Below, one piece after another: positions 46,587-59,390 of a DNA stretch of 64,000 nt. How positions within the stretch are numbered: position 1 is the first letter of the stretch; each line of letters begins with the position of its first letter. Origin of the DNA: Musa acuminata AAA Group. Its lineage: Eukaryota > Streptophyta > Magnoliopsida > Zingiberales > Musaceae. The stretch lies in assembly GCF_036884655.1 (NCBI RefSeq), contig NC_088342.1, positions 15,638,001 to 15,702,000 of the forward strand. Reading direction: 5' to 3'. Made by a program: the position numbers and the translations under genes. The notes below the pieces were generated by a model, which was not told where the DNA came from, did no database searches, and saw nothing but the letters and a program-made list of their open reading frames with translations.

Positions 46587-47765
46587 TGTTAGGACCGAAA
46601 TCGACACCAAGAGAGGGGAGGGGGGGGGATAAATTGGTGCTTTCATAAAACTTCCGATGATTTAAAAATTTTATTCGATAAAGCTCATATTAGAAAGATG
46701 TTTAACTTGAAAACATTCATAAGAGTATTGAGTGTAGTAAGCAAGTAAATCAGTTATCAATATGAATAAAAAGCATAACAGAAATGTAAATTGAGTTTTA
46801 TAGTGGTTCGATCATCGTGACCTACGTCCACTCCCGATTCTTCCTCCGTCGAGGCCATCGGCTTTCACTATTGATCTTCTTTCAATGGACGAAGATCAAG
46901 TACCTTCTTATAATGCTTTTCTCCTTTTCATGGGTTTAAGAGAGAACCTTTACAAGTATCTCACCTCTTCCTTAAACAGAAATCAAACTTAAAGAAGATG
47001 AGAGGAATTCTCATAAGATTACAATAGCATTTTCTTAAGTTTTTATTCTCAATTCTTATATAAACTAAGTAGGGATGAGTGGGGTATTTATAGGCTCTAA
47101 ATGGATTCAAATTTAGAGCCAAAATGGTCTCATCTCGGGTTGTCAAGGTACTAGTGGTACCACTGCCAATACTGGGCAATACCACCACTTGCCAAACTGA
47201 CAACTAGCAGTACCACCGCCTATCAATCTGAAATTGGGTAGTGCCATCGCCCAGTCTGACATTGATATTAGGTAGTACCGCCACCTGATAGGGCCTCGGA
47301 GATTGGGCTCTAGCGATATCACTACCTAAACAGCCTAGGAAGCCGAGCCTCAAGCGGTGCCATCGCTTGGGCCAACTAAGGGTCACTAAATGGGCCTTTC
47401 ACTTGGCCTAAAATAATCACAACTTAGGCTCAGTTGGCTCCTAATTAAGTTGGCATAGTTACATCCGAAACTAAATCAATTAGCCCTTTAAACTACTTTG
47501 ATCTAGGCAAATTATTACAAAATATGGATCTTTTGTTATCCGACATGTCATTAGTTTATCCGGCACTTTGTCTGATCCTACTGCACATCGTCCTCTCCTT
47601 CGGCTATTGCCTAATCGGCATGTTGACCTTCCGCAACATCCGATCTCCTTGGCGTAATGTTTGATCCTTCGGCTCGATGATCGAAGTTAGTCCTATGGTA
47701 CTCAAAACACATATTAGATCATAACTTCATCAATTGATTTCATCATTAAAATCTGAAATTCAACA
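46587..47765 (-). repeat. 5' LTR of element G
   Basis: 1179 bases, TGTTAGG...TTCAACA. G tract about 46615-46628, reverse TATA box 47085-47092, palindrome block about 47150-47375. It is shorter than the F and K LTRs because it lacks their U5 repeats. Confidence 0.88.
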
Positions 47766-47780
47766 CCATGGACATCACAA

Positions 47781-47872
<92 letters not shown>

Positions 47873-48166
47873 CATAATATAATATAATATAATATAAAGT
47901 GAGAAAATATCATAATAATAATAAGCAAAAAGAGTGCATATCATGTCATACGTGTCATTACTCACGTGATTGGCTTGTAGGGTACCTATGATTAGCACTA
48001 TATCCCTAGTGTCCCTATACAAGTACCTATAAGATTAACTGCTTCCAATATATGGATAGGTATATAATACACTAGTCTGTCTAGCTATCTTGACATCCCT
48101 CTCGAATAACCTATGGATGAGAATATTTAGGGCCTGTGTTTATAGGCAAATTAGTCTCATTATCAT
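47766..48166 (-). repeat. Scrambled fragments of an Angela-type LTR
   Basis: 47766-47997 read backwards matches the first 140 bases of the LTR at 979, ending TTAGCA (LTR start TGCTAA). It is expanded by the TA tract. 48000-48166 read backwards matches about 1165-1320 of that LTR. Both are on the minus strand but in swapped order. Confidence 0.75.
47787..47898. repeat. (TA)n microsatellite with TAATA tail
   Basis: About 41 TA units to 47868, then TAATATAATA-type repeats to about 47898. It is inserted in or expanded from the ATATATTGTG part of the Angela-type LTR. Confidence 0.97.
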
Positions 48167-49786
48167 TATTGAATCTCAGATTTTGATGATAAAACCAATT
48201 GATAGAGTTTATGATCTAATCTACATTTTGAGTAATATAGGACTAGCTTCGATCATAAAGAGATAATTAAAGTTGGAAGAATCAATATTGGACCGGAGTG
48301 GAACATATTAGAAGATTGGATGTCGAGCCAAAGGATTAGTCGACATATTGGCAGAAAGCTTCATTCCATGTGTTCAGGTATTGGGCCAAAATGATCAAAC
48401 ATTACGCCAAGGAGATCAGATGTTGCAATAAGACAATATGTCGATTGGGTAATTTGCTGAAGGAGAGGACGATGCGCCAAAAGGTTGGACGAAGAGTCGA
48501 ATGAACCAATGATATGTCGGACAACATGTGATTAATGCTTTGTAATAATTGTCTAGATCGAAATAGTTTTAGTTCTAATTGGGTTAGTTTAGAATGTAAT
48601 TAGGCCAACTTAATTATGGGCCAATTTGGCCTATGTTGGGATTATTTTGGGCCAAGAGAAATGCTCATTTAGTGACTCAAAAGTTGGGTCAGGCAATGGC
48701 ACCGCTAGAGGTTTAGTTTCTAGGACGGTCTCCGAGATTATGTCAGGCAGTAATACTGCCAGATTGGGTGGTGGTACCGCCCAATTTCAATACTGCAGGC
48801 AGTAGTACCACCCGGCACAACGGTGCTAGGACCCGAGAAACCCGGGATGAGATATTTTTTTTCTCCTTTTTGAAGTCATTTGGGGTCTATAAATATCCTA
48901 GTTATTCCTACATGGAGATGCAAGAATTGAGCAGAAAGGGGAAAGAATTCTAAGTTAAAAAGTATTATAATCTCTCTAAGTTTAGTAACGAAAGTGAGGA
49001 AAGAACATGCCACGAGAGAATGTGCATCGTTGCTTCATTCGTCATGTGGATCGGTGGGAATTTGTGCCAGTTGGGAATTTGGGTGAGGCGGTGGTATCAC
49101 TAGATTGGGCAGTGGTACCACCTAGTGTAGTGTCAGTGTCAGACTGACACTAGCAGTAGTACCGCCCAACACAGGTGATGGTATTGTCCGAACCTAGGAA
49201 ATCCAGGATGAGATATTTTTAGGCTCCAAGTTTGAATCAACTTGAGGCCTATAAATACCTCTCTCATCCCTGGTTAACACACACAAGCACAGAGAGTTTA
49301 AAAGTGAAGAAACGCTGTTGCAATCACTTGAGAAATCTCCTCCTCTAGTCTAAGTCTATAATTCTGTTTAGGAGGAGTGTGTGTGCTTGTAAAGGTTATC
49401 TCCTAAACTTGTGAAAAGGAGAAGAAGGGTGTAAAAGGTGGTTGGTCTTCGTCTATTGAAGGAAGACCGATAGTGAATGCCGGTGGCCTCGACGGAAGAG
49501 GAATCGGCAAAGTGGATATAGGTCACGATGACCGAACCACTCTAAAATCTGGTTTGCATTTTATCTTGAGCAATTTACTTTACTGCAAACCATTTTACTT
49601 GCTTACTGCCTTCAATACATTTACGAACATGCTTTCAAGTTAAGTATTTCCGAGTTCGACTTTTATCATACGAAAAATTTTCGGAACCGATGTATTTTAC
49701 CGCTGTACTAATTCACACACCCTTCCCCCCACCCCCCCCCCCACACCCCCCCACCCCCCCTCTTAGTGCCGACTCTATTTCTAACA
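48167..49786 (+). repeat. 5' LTR of element H with duplicated promoter
   Basis: 1620 bases, start TATTGAATC (TG to TA), end TTCTAACA. Two promoter blocks, each with GGTACCGCC-type palindromes, a CCCGGGATGAGATATTTTT-like stretch and a TATA box (48888-48895; 49250-49257). A C-rich tract at about 49724-49760 is interrupted by A's. Confidence 0.85.
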
Positions 49787-49788
49787 AT

Positions 49789-49800
49789 TGGTATCATAGC
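49789..49800 (+). other. Primer binding site of element H
   Basis: TGGTATCATAGC, one change from the usual site, two bases after the LTR. Confidence 0.9.
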
Positions 49801-49835
49801 CTCATTTTTCATATTTGGTTTAACACCTAAATAGA

Positions 49836-50763
49836 AATGGCTCTTTTCGGCTTTCAAGAGGGTCACTCTCTCATTCGTCCTCCCTTATTCAATGAAACAG
49901 ACTACACATATTAGAAAACTTGAATGAGAGTTTTTTTGCTTTCGTTGGATTTAAATTTATAGAATATTATCAAAAACAGATTTGAAAGGTATTCTCTTCC
50001 AATGAACCATTGGAATGATTTGGAGAAGAAGATTTTTTCTTTAAATGCTAGAGGTATGAATGCTCTATTTTGTGTTTTGGATGAAACTGAGTTTTGATAT
50101 GTGGCACACTCTTGAAATCACACACGAAGGCACTACTAGAGTTAAAGATTCTAAAGTCAATCTTTTAATGCATGATTTTAAACTTTTTTGAACGAAGCCG
50201 AGTGAAACCGTTGTTGACATGTACACCCATTTTACGGATATCATCAATGATTTAAAAGCTCTTGGTAAATGCTTTTCTAATTTTGAACTTGTTAACAAGA
50301 TTTTACGATCGCTTTCTAAGAATGGGGATTCGAAAATAACGGCTACACAAGAATAAAAAATTTGAATACTTTTTTTATCGAAGAACTGATTGGGTCTCTA
50401 ATGATCTATGAAATGACATGCAATGCACGTAAAGAACTTAAGAACTACCTTCCAAAGAACAGGAAGGATTTTGGACTAAGAACAATCGAAGACCACTCAA
50501 GTATAAGCTCAAGTGATGGTGAACATGAACTCCTCACTATGAAATTTAAAAGGTTCATGAAACAAGAGTTAAAGAACAAAAATAAACTTAAAAAGAATGA
50601 AACTACTTGCTATGAATGCAAGAAGAAGGAAGATCTTTGGGATGAATCAAGCTCATCCGAAGACGAGGAGAATATCAACAAAGGCGAGGTGACAAACTAC
50701 GCCTTAACGGCTTTCGACGATGAGGAAATCAAAATGCCCTTAATTTACTTTAAAATTACATAA
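49836..50763 (+). pseudogene. Element H gag, broken
   Basis: ATG at 49836 (MALFGFQEGHSLIRPPLF). YWKTRMRV has become Y*KT*MRV through TGG to TAG and CGA to TGA. About 35 bases around the NEF.. / DIW motif are lost near 50093, and other frameshifts follow. The last 133 codons (50362-50763) are open. There CYECKK is followed directly by KEDLWDESSSSEDEE, so the second half of the CCHC knuckle is deleted. Confidence 0.85.
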
Positions 50764-52833
50764 TGCTTTTCATGAGTTATTTTTAATTTAGTTTAGAATA
50801 ATTATTTTTCTTAAAAAATTACATGTTTAATAATATAATGAAAATGAAACTAAATGTTAGATTTAAATCTAATGATTAATCCTATGTTTAATGTGTTATT
50901 TTTTTGTCATGATGATTTTGATTGAAGATGATTTAAAATCATGCTTAATGAGTTTATCTTTCTAAATTATGCATGATGATTCTTGCGATTTATGGATTAT
51001 CGATTTTTACTATAATGAAAGTGATTTTTTTCGGTTTTAAAAATAATACATGTTTTTTATTTGAGCAATCACTAAAAATAAAACACATAAAAAGGAAAAA
51101 ATATTATCATTGGAATTAAAATAATGAATATATTTATTATATGAATTTTGTGAACCATGAAATTGATTTTGATAAATCTATTTGTATCATTTTTAAGAAT
51201 ATCTTAAAAGTGATTTATTGATTTAATAAGTTGGATGATATGAAGATAAATGATAATTTTTCTCTTGATTATAACTTATGATATTTTTTATATGAATCAT
51301 CATCTTGATTCTCGATATTTGATACATGAGATTTCTCTATGAATCAAGATCTTGTTTTCGAACTCCTATGTTTTTTCTTACCATTTTTCTAAAAAGGATA
51401 GATTAATGAATCTATCTATATCCTTTTTATGAATCTCTTGAAAATGATTTTGATTTAATGATTTGAATTTGAATGAGCTTTATCTTGATTTTTTTAAAAT
51501 TTATAACTAAAGATTTCTTATGCATCAATCAAGATATTATATCATTTTTTCTCCTATGGTGCTTTTTGCCAATTGCTCAAGAGAAAATAAATGATCAAAA
51601 TGTTGATTTATTAATGAATGTTTGGTACCAACAATCATGAAGTGATAAATGGTTAAAAATATTGATTTAATGTTTGGTATCATGAATGCTTTATTATCAT
51701 GCATGGGAGTAATGATGAAGGTTTTAAACAGAAATGTTTGTATTATGTTAGATGATTTTATATTTTAAAATTATGTATGATGAGTTGAAGTGATGTTGGT
51801 TTAAATGTATAAATCAACAATCTTTTTGTCAAATGAATCATGATTTTTGTTAATTCTTGAATTATAACTTAGAGTTTTCTTTTTGAATCAAGATCGTTTC
51901 TTATCATGCTTTCTATTTACAAAAAAGAAGAAACTTATCAAAAATGAGATATGATCTTTTGACATTCATTTTTGTTGTTTACCTTTGTCATGATTTAGAA
52001 ATTGATGTAAAAGGAAAAGAATTATAACATTATATTCTTCCCTTCTATTTGACAATGACAAAGGGGAGCAAAACTTGTTAGAAAGCAAAATCGATATGCT
52101 TGCACTTCTCAAAAGAGAAGAAAGAATGATGCTATCTTGTGAATTTTGCTAAGTTACACATTTCAAGAAAATACAAAAATGGTGCTATCTTGTACTTTTC
52201 AAAAACTTGCTAGTTTTGAACATCATAAAGAAAAGCAAATATGCTAACTTGCACATCTTTAAATTTACTAGCTTGCATGATGAAAAGCTTACTATCTTAA
52301 AAATCACTAGCTTGCCTATCTTAAGAAGCAAAAATGCAAACTTGTAAAATTTGCAATCATGCACATCTTTAAAATTAATGATAATTTGGTGATTATGCAT
52401 GTTGTAAAGTAATAGAAAATTGCTAGCTTACACTTTCTAAAATGATGATAAATTTTGCTAGCTTGTATGTTGTAGAACATGCTATCTTACTACCTTGCAT
52501 ATCTAAAACTTGATAGCTTGCATGTTCTAATATGATGTAGCACTTGCTAAATTTTTGCTAGCTTGCATGATGATAAAAATGGAGATTATGTTTATTATGT
52601 AATGAGTTGAACTTGTATTTCCAAACACTAGAAAGTTACACTTCTCCTTTTTGTTGATGACAAAGGGGGAGAAGTATGATGTTATGCATTAGTTTATGAT
52701 AACATGTTGTTTAGATTTTTGAATCCAAGAGTCTCTATCAATATGACATATTGATAGGGGGAGATTATTTAAACTCCGGGAGTTTGTTTTAACTCTGTCA
52801 TCAATTGGTTATTATCATCAAAAAGGGGGAGAT
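50764..52833 (+). other. Element H AT-rich interior
   Basis: 2.1 kb with no credible gene. A dense set of TTGCTAGCTTGCA-like motifs at 52080-52570. Purine hairpin sites at about 52036-52066 and 52640-52675, and the polypurine tract at 52820-52833. Confidence 0.72.
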
Positions 52834-53956
52834 TGTTGAATCTCGTATTTTGATGATGAAACCAATTGATAAGTGTTTATAATTTAATATGTGTTTTGAG
52901 TGATGCAGGATGCTTCGATCAGGGAGAGACAACTAAAGCAGAAAATATCATGTTAGGCCGAAGGAAAACATGTCAGAAGATTGGACGTCCGGCCGGAGGA
53001 TCGGTCGACGTATCGACAGAAGGCTTCGGGCTATGGATTCGGGCATCGAGCCAAGAAGAGCAGATATTACGCTAAGGATATCATAGTTGTAGAGTCAACT
53101 GGCCGATTGGGCAATAAGCCGCAAGAGAGGACGATGCGTCGAAGAATCGGACGAAGCATCGATGGACCAATGACATGTCGAACAGCATGATTCAAGCTTA
53201 ATAATAATTATCTAGATCTAAGTATATTTTTACATGTGCAGAATTAACTATGATAACAAGGCATAAAGCAAAATGAAGTCCCGAAGTCAAGAACGCGATT
53301 TCATTGGGAGTTCGAGAGTTCATCGGAAGTCTGGACGTTCGTCGGAAGTTCTGTAGGAACTAGCCGAGAAGTCTCAGAGCTTGCCAGAGAAGCTCATCGA
53401 AACTCACTAAGAAGATCGTCGTGAAGTCCAAGAGCTTGCCAGGAGTTAACTAGAATATTGCTGAGAGATCATCGGAAGTTTGCCGGAAGATCACTAAAAG
53501 AAATTAAACTTACGGACTTGTTTAGCTTAGGAAATGTCTTAGAATTCATAGTTAGCACGTAATTGGGATTGGATTTAGACCAACCCAATTAGGGGCCAAT
53601 TGGGCCCATGTAAGGATTGTGTTGGGCCCAATGAAAGGCCCAAACAATAACCCAAGAAGTGGCACCGTCGTGGCATAGTCTTCAAGACTGTGTCAGGCGG
53701 TGGTACCACCAGTCTGGGCAGTGGTATTGCCCCTAGCAGGGTGTCAGGTGGTGGTACCGCCAGTATGGGTGGTGGTACTACCCAGTGGCCTAGTGCCAAG
53801 TGGTGGTACCGCCCAGTGGCCCAGTGCTAGGCGGTGGTACCGTCGAGTGCAGTGTCAGTATCATACTGACACTGGCGGTGGTACCGCCTAGCACAGGCGA
53901 TGGTACCGCCTGAACCTAGGAAACCCGGGATGAGATGTTTTTAGGATCCAAGTTTG
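52834..53956 (+). repeat. 3' LTR of element H, 3'-truncated
   Basis: Starts TGTTGAATC after the purine tract. Matches the 5' LTR up to the TCCAAGTTTGA stretch before its second TATA box, then switches at about 53956 to interior sequence. Confidence 0.83.
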
Positions 53957-54257
53957 ATAACATGTTGCTTGAATTTTTGAATCCAAGAGTCTCTATCAAC
54001 ATGACATATTGATAGGGGAAGTTTGTTTAAACTCCGGGAGTTTATTTTAACTCCATCATCAATTGGTTGTCATCATCAAAAAGGGGGAGATTATTAAATC
54101 TCATATTTTGATGTTGAAACCAATTGATAAGTGTTTATGATTTAATCTGCGTTTTGAGTGACGCAGGATGCTTTGATCAGGGAGAGACAATTAAAGTAGA
54201 AAAAATCATATTGGGCCAGAGGAAAACTTGTCAGAAGATTAGACGTCGGGCCGGAGG

Positions 54258-55997
54258 TGTTAGGATCAAGAGCACTAAGAGGGGGGGGGTGAATTAGTGC
54301 AGCGGAAAACTTTCTGCGATTAAAATCGAAAGCTGCGTTCGAACGATAAAAACGATTTCTGTGTAAAATTCGATTATAAGCAAGATGATATTAAAGTAAT
54401 CTATGCAGGGAGTTTGCAGTAATGATGAAAACCAGAATATAGGCGCAAGCTGAAATCCGACGTTCGTACGAAGAAACTGATTTACGTCTAAGTGCTGATT
54501 CGTAAATCACTTGATTAGGCAAGATGCAGTTTATGCAAGAGTATGAAGGCAGTTTGCAGTTATGGTAAAGCTCAAAACGTAAATGCAATCTGCAATATGA
54601 TGATCGTACGAAAAAGCAGATTTACGTCTAAACGCTGATTCGGAAAGTAAAAGGTTTGAAACCCGATCGTAAAAGCACAGAAGGCAATAAGCTTCAGAGG
54701 AGGTTTGCAGTAAAGATAATATGCTCAAAGTAAATGCAAACCAAGATTTAGAGTGGTTCGGTCAATCTTGACCTACTCCACTTTTGGCTTCCTCCACCGA
54801 CGAGGTCACCGACGTCAACTAGAGGCCTTCCTTCAATAGGCGAAGGCCAACCACCCTTTTACAGTTTTACTCCTTTTGACGGGCTTAGGAGACAACCCTT
54901 ACAGAAATTTTCTCTCCTCTCTTTACAACTCAAAACTTGAAGAACAGAGGGAGGAGAACTTTTTGGCCTTTACAACAATTTTGAGCTCTAAGAATCACAG
55001 AAAGATGTCAAGATTTCGAGTGTTAGTTGCTTCCTTTCAGTGCTGAATGGGTGGGGTATTTATAGGCCCCAACCCAGTTCAAATTTGGAGCTCAAAACTG
55101 TTAATTCCCGGAATTCCGGGATCAGGCGGTTGCACCTCCTGACTGGGGCGGTTGCACCGCCTGGCAGAGCTCGAAGACTGAGCCTCTGGGCGGTGCCACC
55201 TCTGTCAGGGGCGGTTGCACCTCTCTGCCAGAGCTCGAAGACCGAGCTCAAGCGGTTGCACCTCCTGACTGGGGCGGTTGCACCGCCTGCCAGAGCTCGA
55301 AGGCCGAGCTCAGGCGGTGCTACCTCCTGTCAGGAGAGGTTGCACCGCCTAGTCTCACTTGGAGACTGAGCCCAGGCGGTTGCACCTCCTGGCTGGGGCG
55401 GTTGCACCGCCCAGTCTCCCTGGGAGACTTAGCCCAGGCGGTTGCACCTCCTGGCTTGGGCGGTTGCACCTCCTACAGTAATCAGGGTCCGAATAGGTAG
55501 ATCCATTCGGCCCAAATTGGGTCTTTCAGGGGCCCAATTGCCCCAAGATTAAGCCAATGGGATCACCTCCCATTACCAACTTAATCATTGTGCTAACTAC
55601 GATAAATCCTAAGACAATTTCTGCAGCTTGCTCTGGTGCGTCAATCGCATCTTCCGGCGAGTTTACGGCGAACTTCCGTCGATCATCCGATGAACCCTCG
55701 GTGATTCTCCTGTGGACTTCCAGCAAACTCCTGGACTTGCGACGATACACTTGGCGAGTTCCGACGAGCTTCTTTGGCAAGCTTATGGACTTCTCGGATT
55801 TGTTCCTGCAGAACCTCCAACGATAGTCCGAACTTCCGTCGAGCTCTCGAACTCCCAACGTGATCATTGTCATGACTCCGGCGCAACTCCTGCTGCATGT
55901 CTTACTTTCATTGTAGTTAATCCTGCACACTTATCTCAACATATAGGTTAGACAACAAATGACAATTGACTTCATCATCAAAATCCGAGATTCAACA
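54258..55997 (-). repeat. 3' LTR of element F
   Basis: TGTTAGG...TTCAACA; G tract 54283-54291; U5 repeats with TTTACGTCTAA and TCGTACGA (54310-54620); reverse TATA 55057-55064; GC palindrome array about 55115-55480. Confidence 0.93.
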
Positions 55998-56720
55998 ATC
56001 TCCCCCTTTTTGATGATGACAATCAATTGATAATGGAGTTAACCTTAACTCCCCCTGTCTAAATGCCATACTTGAGATAAGTCATTCTTGAATTCAAGAC
56101 CTAAGAATTCAAGTGACATCTCTGAAGATGATGTCAATACTTGACATTCATTCTTACATAACAATTTTGAATGATGGTAATTGTAACAATTCATCATATT
56201 GTAAGATATCAACATGTAAAGCTGTGAAGTAAGATTTTGATATCATTAGCATCAGTGTTTATAGCATATTCTATATATGGCATCTGTTCATATATCTCTT
56301 GATGATGCAGGCATGGCATAATCATAGCATCAGTGTTTATAGCATCAAATCAATTCATATATTTCTCCCCCTTTGTCATCAACAAAAAACATAATAGATG
56401 TGATACCAGGAGAACAATATAAGCAAGTTATCAAGCATATAAAGGAAGGCATGATACATATAATGCTTTAAATACTTCTTCTCCCCTTTTTTGTTATAAT
56501 CCTTTGTGCATAAAGGAGGAAAGTCATTTTATCAAATCCATTTCGAAAAAAATATTTTTCAAAAGAGTGTGTTTGATTTTTGTCATTCCAACTGTTAAGC
56601 GAATCCGAAAATGAGATGAATTCTTTCATGCATTCGGACAAGATTATGCTACAGTTTTTCAAAAATCAAAACATTTCAACACATGGCACTCAAGTGATCC
56701 AATAATTTTGACTAGTTTAT
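55998..56720 (-). other. Element F 3' untranslated region
   Basis: 0.7 kb without a credible gene. It contains the polypurine tract, a GAGTTAACCTTAACTC palindrome (about 56036-56052) and a purine site with arms near 56364-56390. It is shorter than that of D. The small frame 56468-56662 is probably chance. Confidence 0.7.
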
Positions 56721-59390
56721 CTATTCGGACACATCAACATTCCTAATCCTCTTCTTATGAAATCAAATTGTTCTTCACTTAGAGGTTTTGTAAAACATGT
56801 CAGCTAGTTGATGTTTAGTATCAATGAACTCTATGGTTACGTCATGATTAGTAACATGATCTCATATAAAGTGATGTCTAATATCAATGTGTTTTGTTCT
56901 TGAGTGTTGTATAGGATTCTTAGTCAAGCATATTGAACTTGTGTTATCACATTTAATGGGAATATTCTTAAGATTAACTTTGTAATCTTCTAAGATGTTT
57001 TTCATCCATACAACTTGGGCACAGCATGCACTTGCTGCAATATATTCAGCTTCGGTTGTTGATAATGCAACCGAGTTTTGTTTCTTAGATGACCAGGAAA
57101 CAAGGGCATGTCCTAAAAATTGACATGATCCTGATGTGCTTTTTCTATCTAGTTTATAGCCAGCAAAGTCCGCATCAGCATAAGCAATTAACTCAAAATT
57201 CTTTGATTTTGGGTACCATAATCCTAGATTTGTGGTACCATTAAGATATCTAAGTATTCTTTTAACTGCTTTGAGATGAGATATCTTAAGGTTTGATTGA
57301 AATCTAGCACAAAGTCCTACACTGAACATGATGTCTGGTCTGGTTGCAGTGAGGTAAAGTAAACTTCCTATCATACCCCTATAAGTTTTTTGATCGAAGC
57401 TTTCTCCACTTTCATCAATTTCTAACTTAGTAGAGGTGCTCATAGGAGTGTTAATAGTCTTTGAGTTGTTCATATTAAACTTTTTTAATAAATTCATAGC
57501 ATATTTAGTTTGACTAATAAAGATGTCATTGCTTAGTTGTTTGATTTGCAAGCCTAAGAAGAATGTTAATTCTCCTATTAAGCTCATTTCGAATTCAAGA
57601 CTCATAGTTTTAGCAAAAGATTCACAAAGAGATTCATTCGTAGAGCCAAAGATAATATCATCAACATAAATCTGGACAATGAGAAAATTATTTTCAAAAT
57701 TCTTGATGAACAATGTAGAATCAACCTTGCCTTTTGTGAAATTATTTTCGATAAGAAAAGAACTAAGTCTCTCATACCAAGCCCTTGGGGCTTGTTTTAA
57801 ACCATAGAGAGCTTTAGTTAATCTAAACACATGATTAGGGAGGCTATTATTTTCAAATCCAGGAGGTTGTTCAACATAAACTTCTTCGGAGATAAAGCCA
57901 TTTAGAAAAGCGCTTTTAACATCCATTTGAAATAGCTTAAAATTATTACTACCAGCGTAGGTAAGGAGCATCCTTATGGCTTCCAATCGAGCCACAGGAG
58001 CGAAGGTTTCTTCGTAATCGATACCTTCTTCTTGGTTGAAACCTTTGGCCACTAATCTAGCCTTGTTTCTAACCATGATACCATTTTCATCTTGCTTGTT
58101 TTTGAAGACCCATTTAGTACCAATAACTAAATGGTCATTTGACCTAGGAACAAGCTTCCACACCTCATTTCTCTCAAATTGATTCAGTTCATCTTGCATT
58201 ACGATAATCCATGAATCATCTTTCATGGCTTCGTCAACACATTTGGGTTCAATTTGGGAGAGAAAGGCGGCGTTCGCACAAAAATTTTTAAGAGAAGATC
58301 GTGTTTGAACCCCCTTTGACGTGTCTCCTAAAATTAGCTTCTTGGGATGAGCATCTACATACTTCCAATCCTTGGGTAAGGATGTTTCGGAAGTGGATGC
58401 ATCCAAGTTGCTAGTTGGAGAAGGGGTTTCATTTAAATTCAAGGAATCAAAATTAACATCATCATCAAAATCATTTTCCTGATTTCGGAAATCTCATTGA
58501 AAACAACATGAATGGATTCTTTGATAATTAAGGTTCTTTTATTGAAGATATGAAAGGCTTTAGAAACCGAAGAATAACCAAGAAAGATTCCTTCATCGGA
58601 TTTAGCTTTTCCTAGGTTATCCTTTTCATTCAAGATAAAGCATTTACACCCAAAGACTTTAAAATATGAAACATTGGGTTTCTTGTTGTTCCATAACTCA
58701 TAGGGAGTTTTGGTTAATAGGGGTCTTACTAGAACTCTATTCAAAATATAGCATGCGGTATTTACGGCTTCGGCCCAAAAATATTTGGGTAGGTTGTGTT
58801 CATTCAACATGGTTCTTGCCATTTCTTGTAAATTTCAATTTTTTTCTTTCTACTACTCCATTTTGTTGAGGATTTCTAGGAGTAGAGAAATTATGGTTGT
58901 ATCCATTGAGTTCACAAAATTCCTGGAAATCATGGTTTTGAAATTCACCACCATGATCACTTCTAATTGACGAAATCATAGAACCTTTCTCATTCTGAAC
59001 AAGTTTACAAAACTTGGTAAAATATCTAAGGCAATCACTTTTCTGTTTTAAGAAGTAAGTCCATGTGTATCTGCTATAGTCATCCACAATGACGAAGGCG
59101 TATTTGCTACCTCCTAGGCTTGATGTGGAGATTGGTCCGAACAAGTCCATATGGATCAATTGTAAGGGCCTAGAGGTGCTTACTTGATTCTTAGATTTGA
59201 AACTACCCTTAATTTGTTTACCTATGGTTCCTTTGCCAACGATTTTACCCTTGTTGTTGTCTCCGAAGGTGACATAGCCTTCGTCTATGCTAGTGAGCTT
59301 AGAGAATTGAGATGGATCTCCGGTCATATGCCTTGAGCATCCACTATCAAGGTACCATCTCTTGCTCCTAGCTTGCGATGGTATAGGTTT
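56721..59390 (-). pseudogene. Element F pol with protease/integrase deletion
   Basis: Reading starts after the amber codon with the protease motif YLDSGCSRHMTGDPS. After GTIG (near 59219) it jumps to QIKGSFKSKNQ. About 370 bases present in D are missing, which removes most of the protease and the integrase zinc region (D: WHRRLGHAS...CDACQLGK). The integrase core follows (HMDLFGPIS, IRSDHGGEF, QQNGVVERK). A one-base gain in an A run near 58840-58850 and a one-base loss near 58478 shift frames. RT-RNase H (58442-56862) is open, with YVDD at residues 259-262 (57657-57668), GLQIKQL and [21 protein letters not shown] is followed by TGA (from CGA) at 56862. The original end is TAG at 56721-56723. 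Confidence 0.92.

Larger units (their letters stand above)
22529..47765 (-). mobile_element. Element G: gag-only Sirevirus-like element, left end truncated
   Basis: Left LTR 22529-23447 lacks about its first 390 bases compared with the right LTR (46587-47765). The interior is AT-rich DNA (23448-25110) and a gag on the minus strand (46536 down to 45594, last codons near 25110-25156). Gag is cut by chromovirus E. No pol domain lies between gag and the 3' LTR. The target duplication cannot be checked because the left end was lost at the junction with element A. Confidence 0.85.
48167..53956 (+). mobile_element. Element H: gag-only Sirevirus-like element
   Basis: 5' LTR 48167-49786, primer site 49789-49800, gag 49836-50763, AT-rich interior, polypurine tract 52820-52833, 3' LTR from 52834 that breaks off near 53956. 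It then restarts as a duplicate 3' end. No target duplication is recognisable. Confidence 0.85.

Noticed and set aside
47746..47928. 60-codon frame with a long Tyr-Ile repeat
   Set aside because: Simple translation of the (TA)n tract.
52080..52570. Possible CRISPR-like array
   Set aside because: Motifs are short, variable and irregularly spaced, in a plant retroelement.
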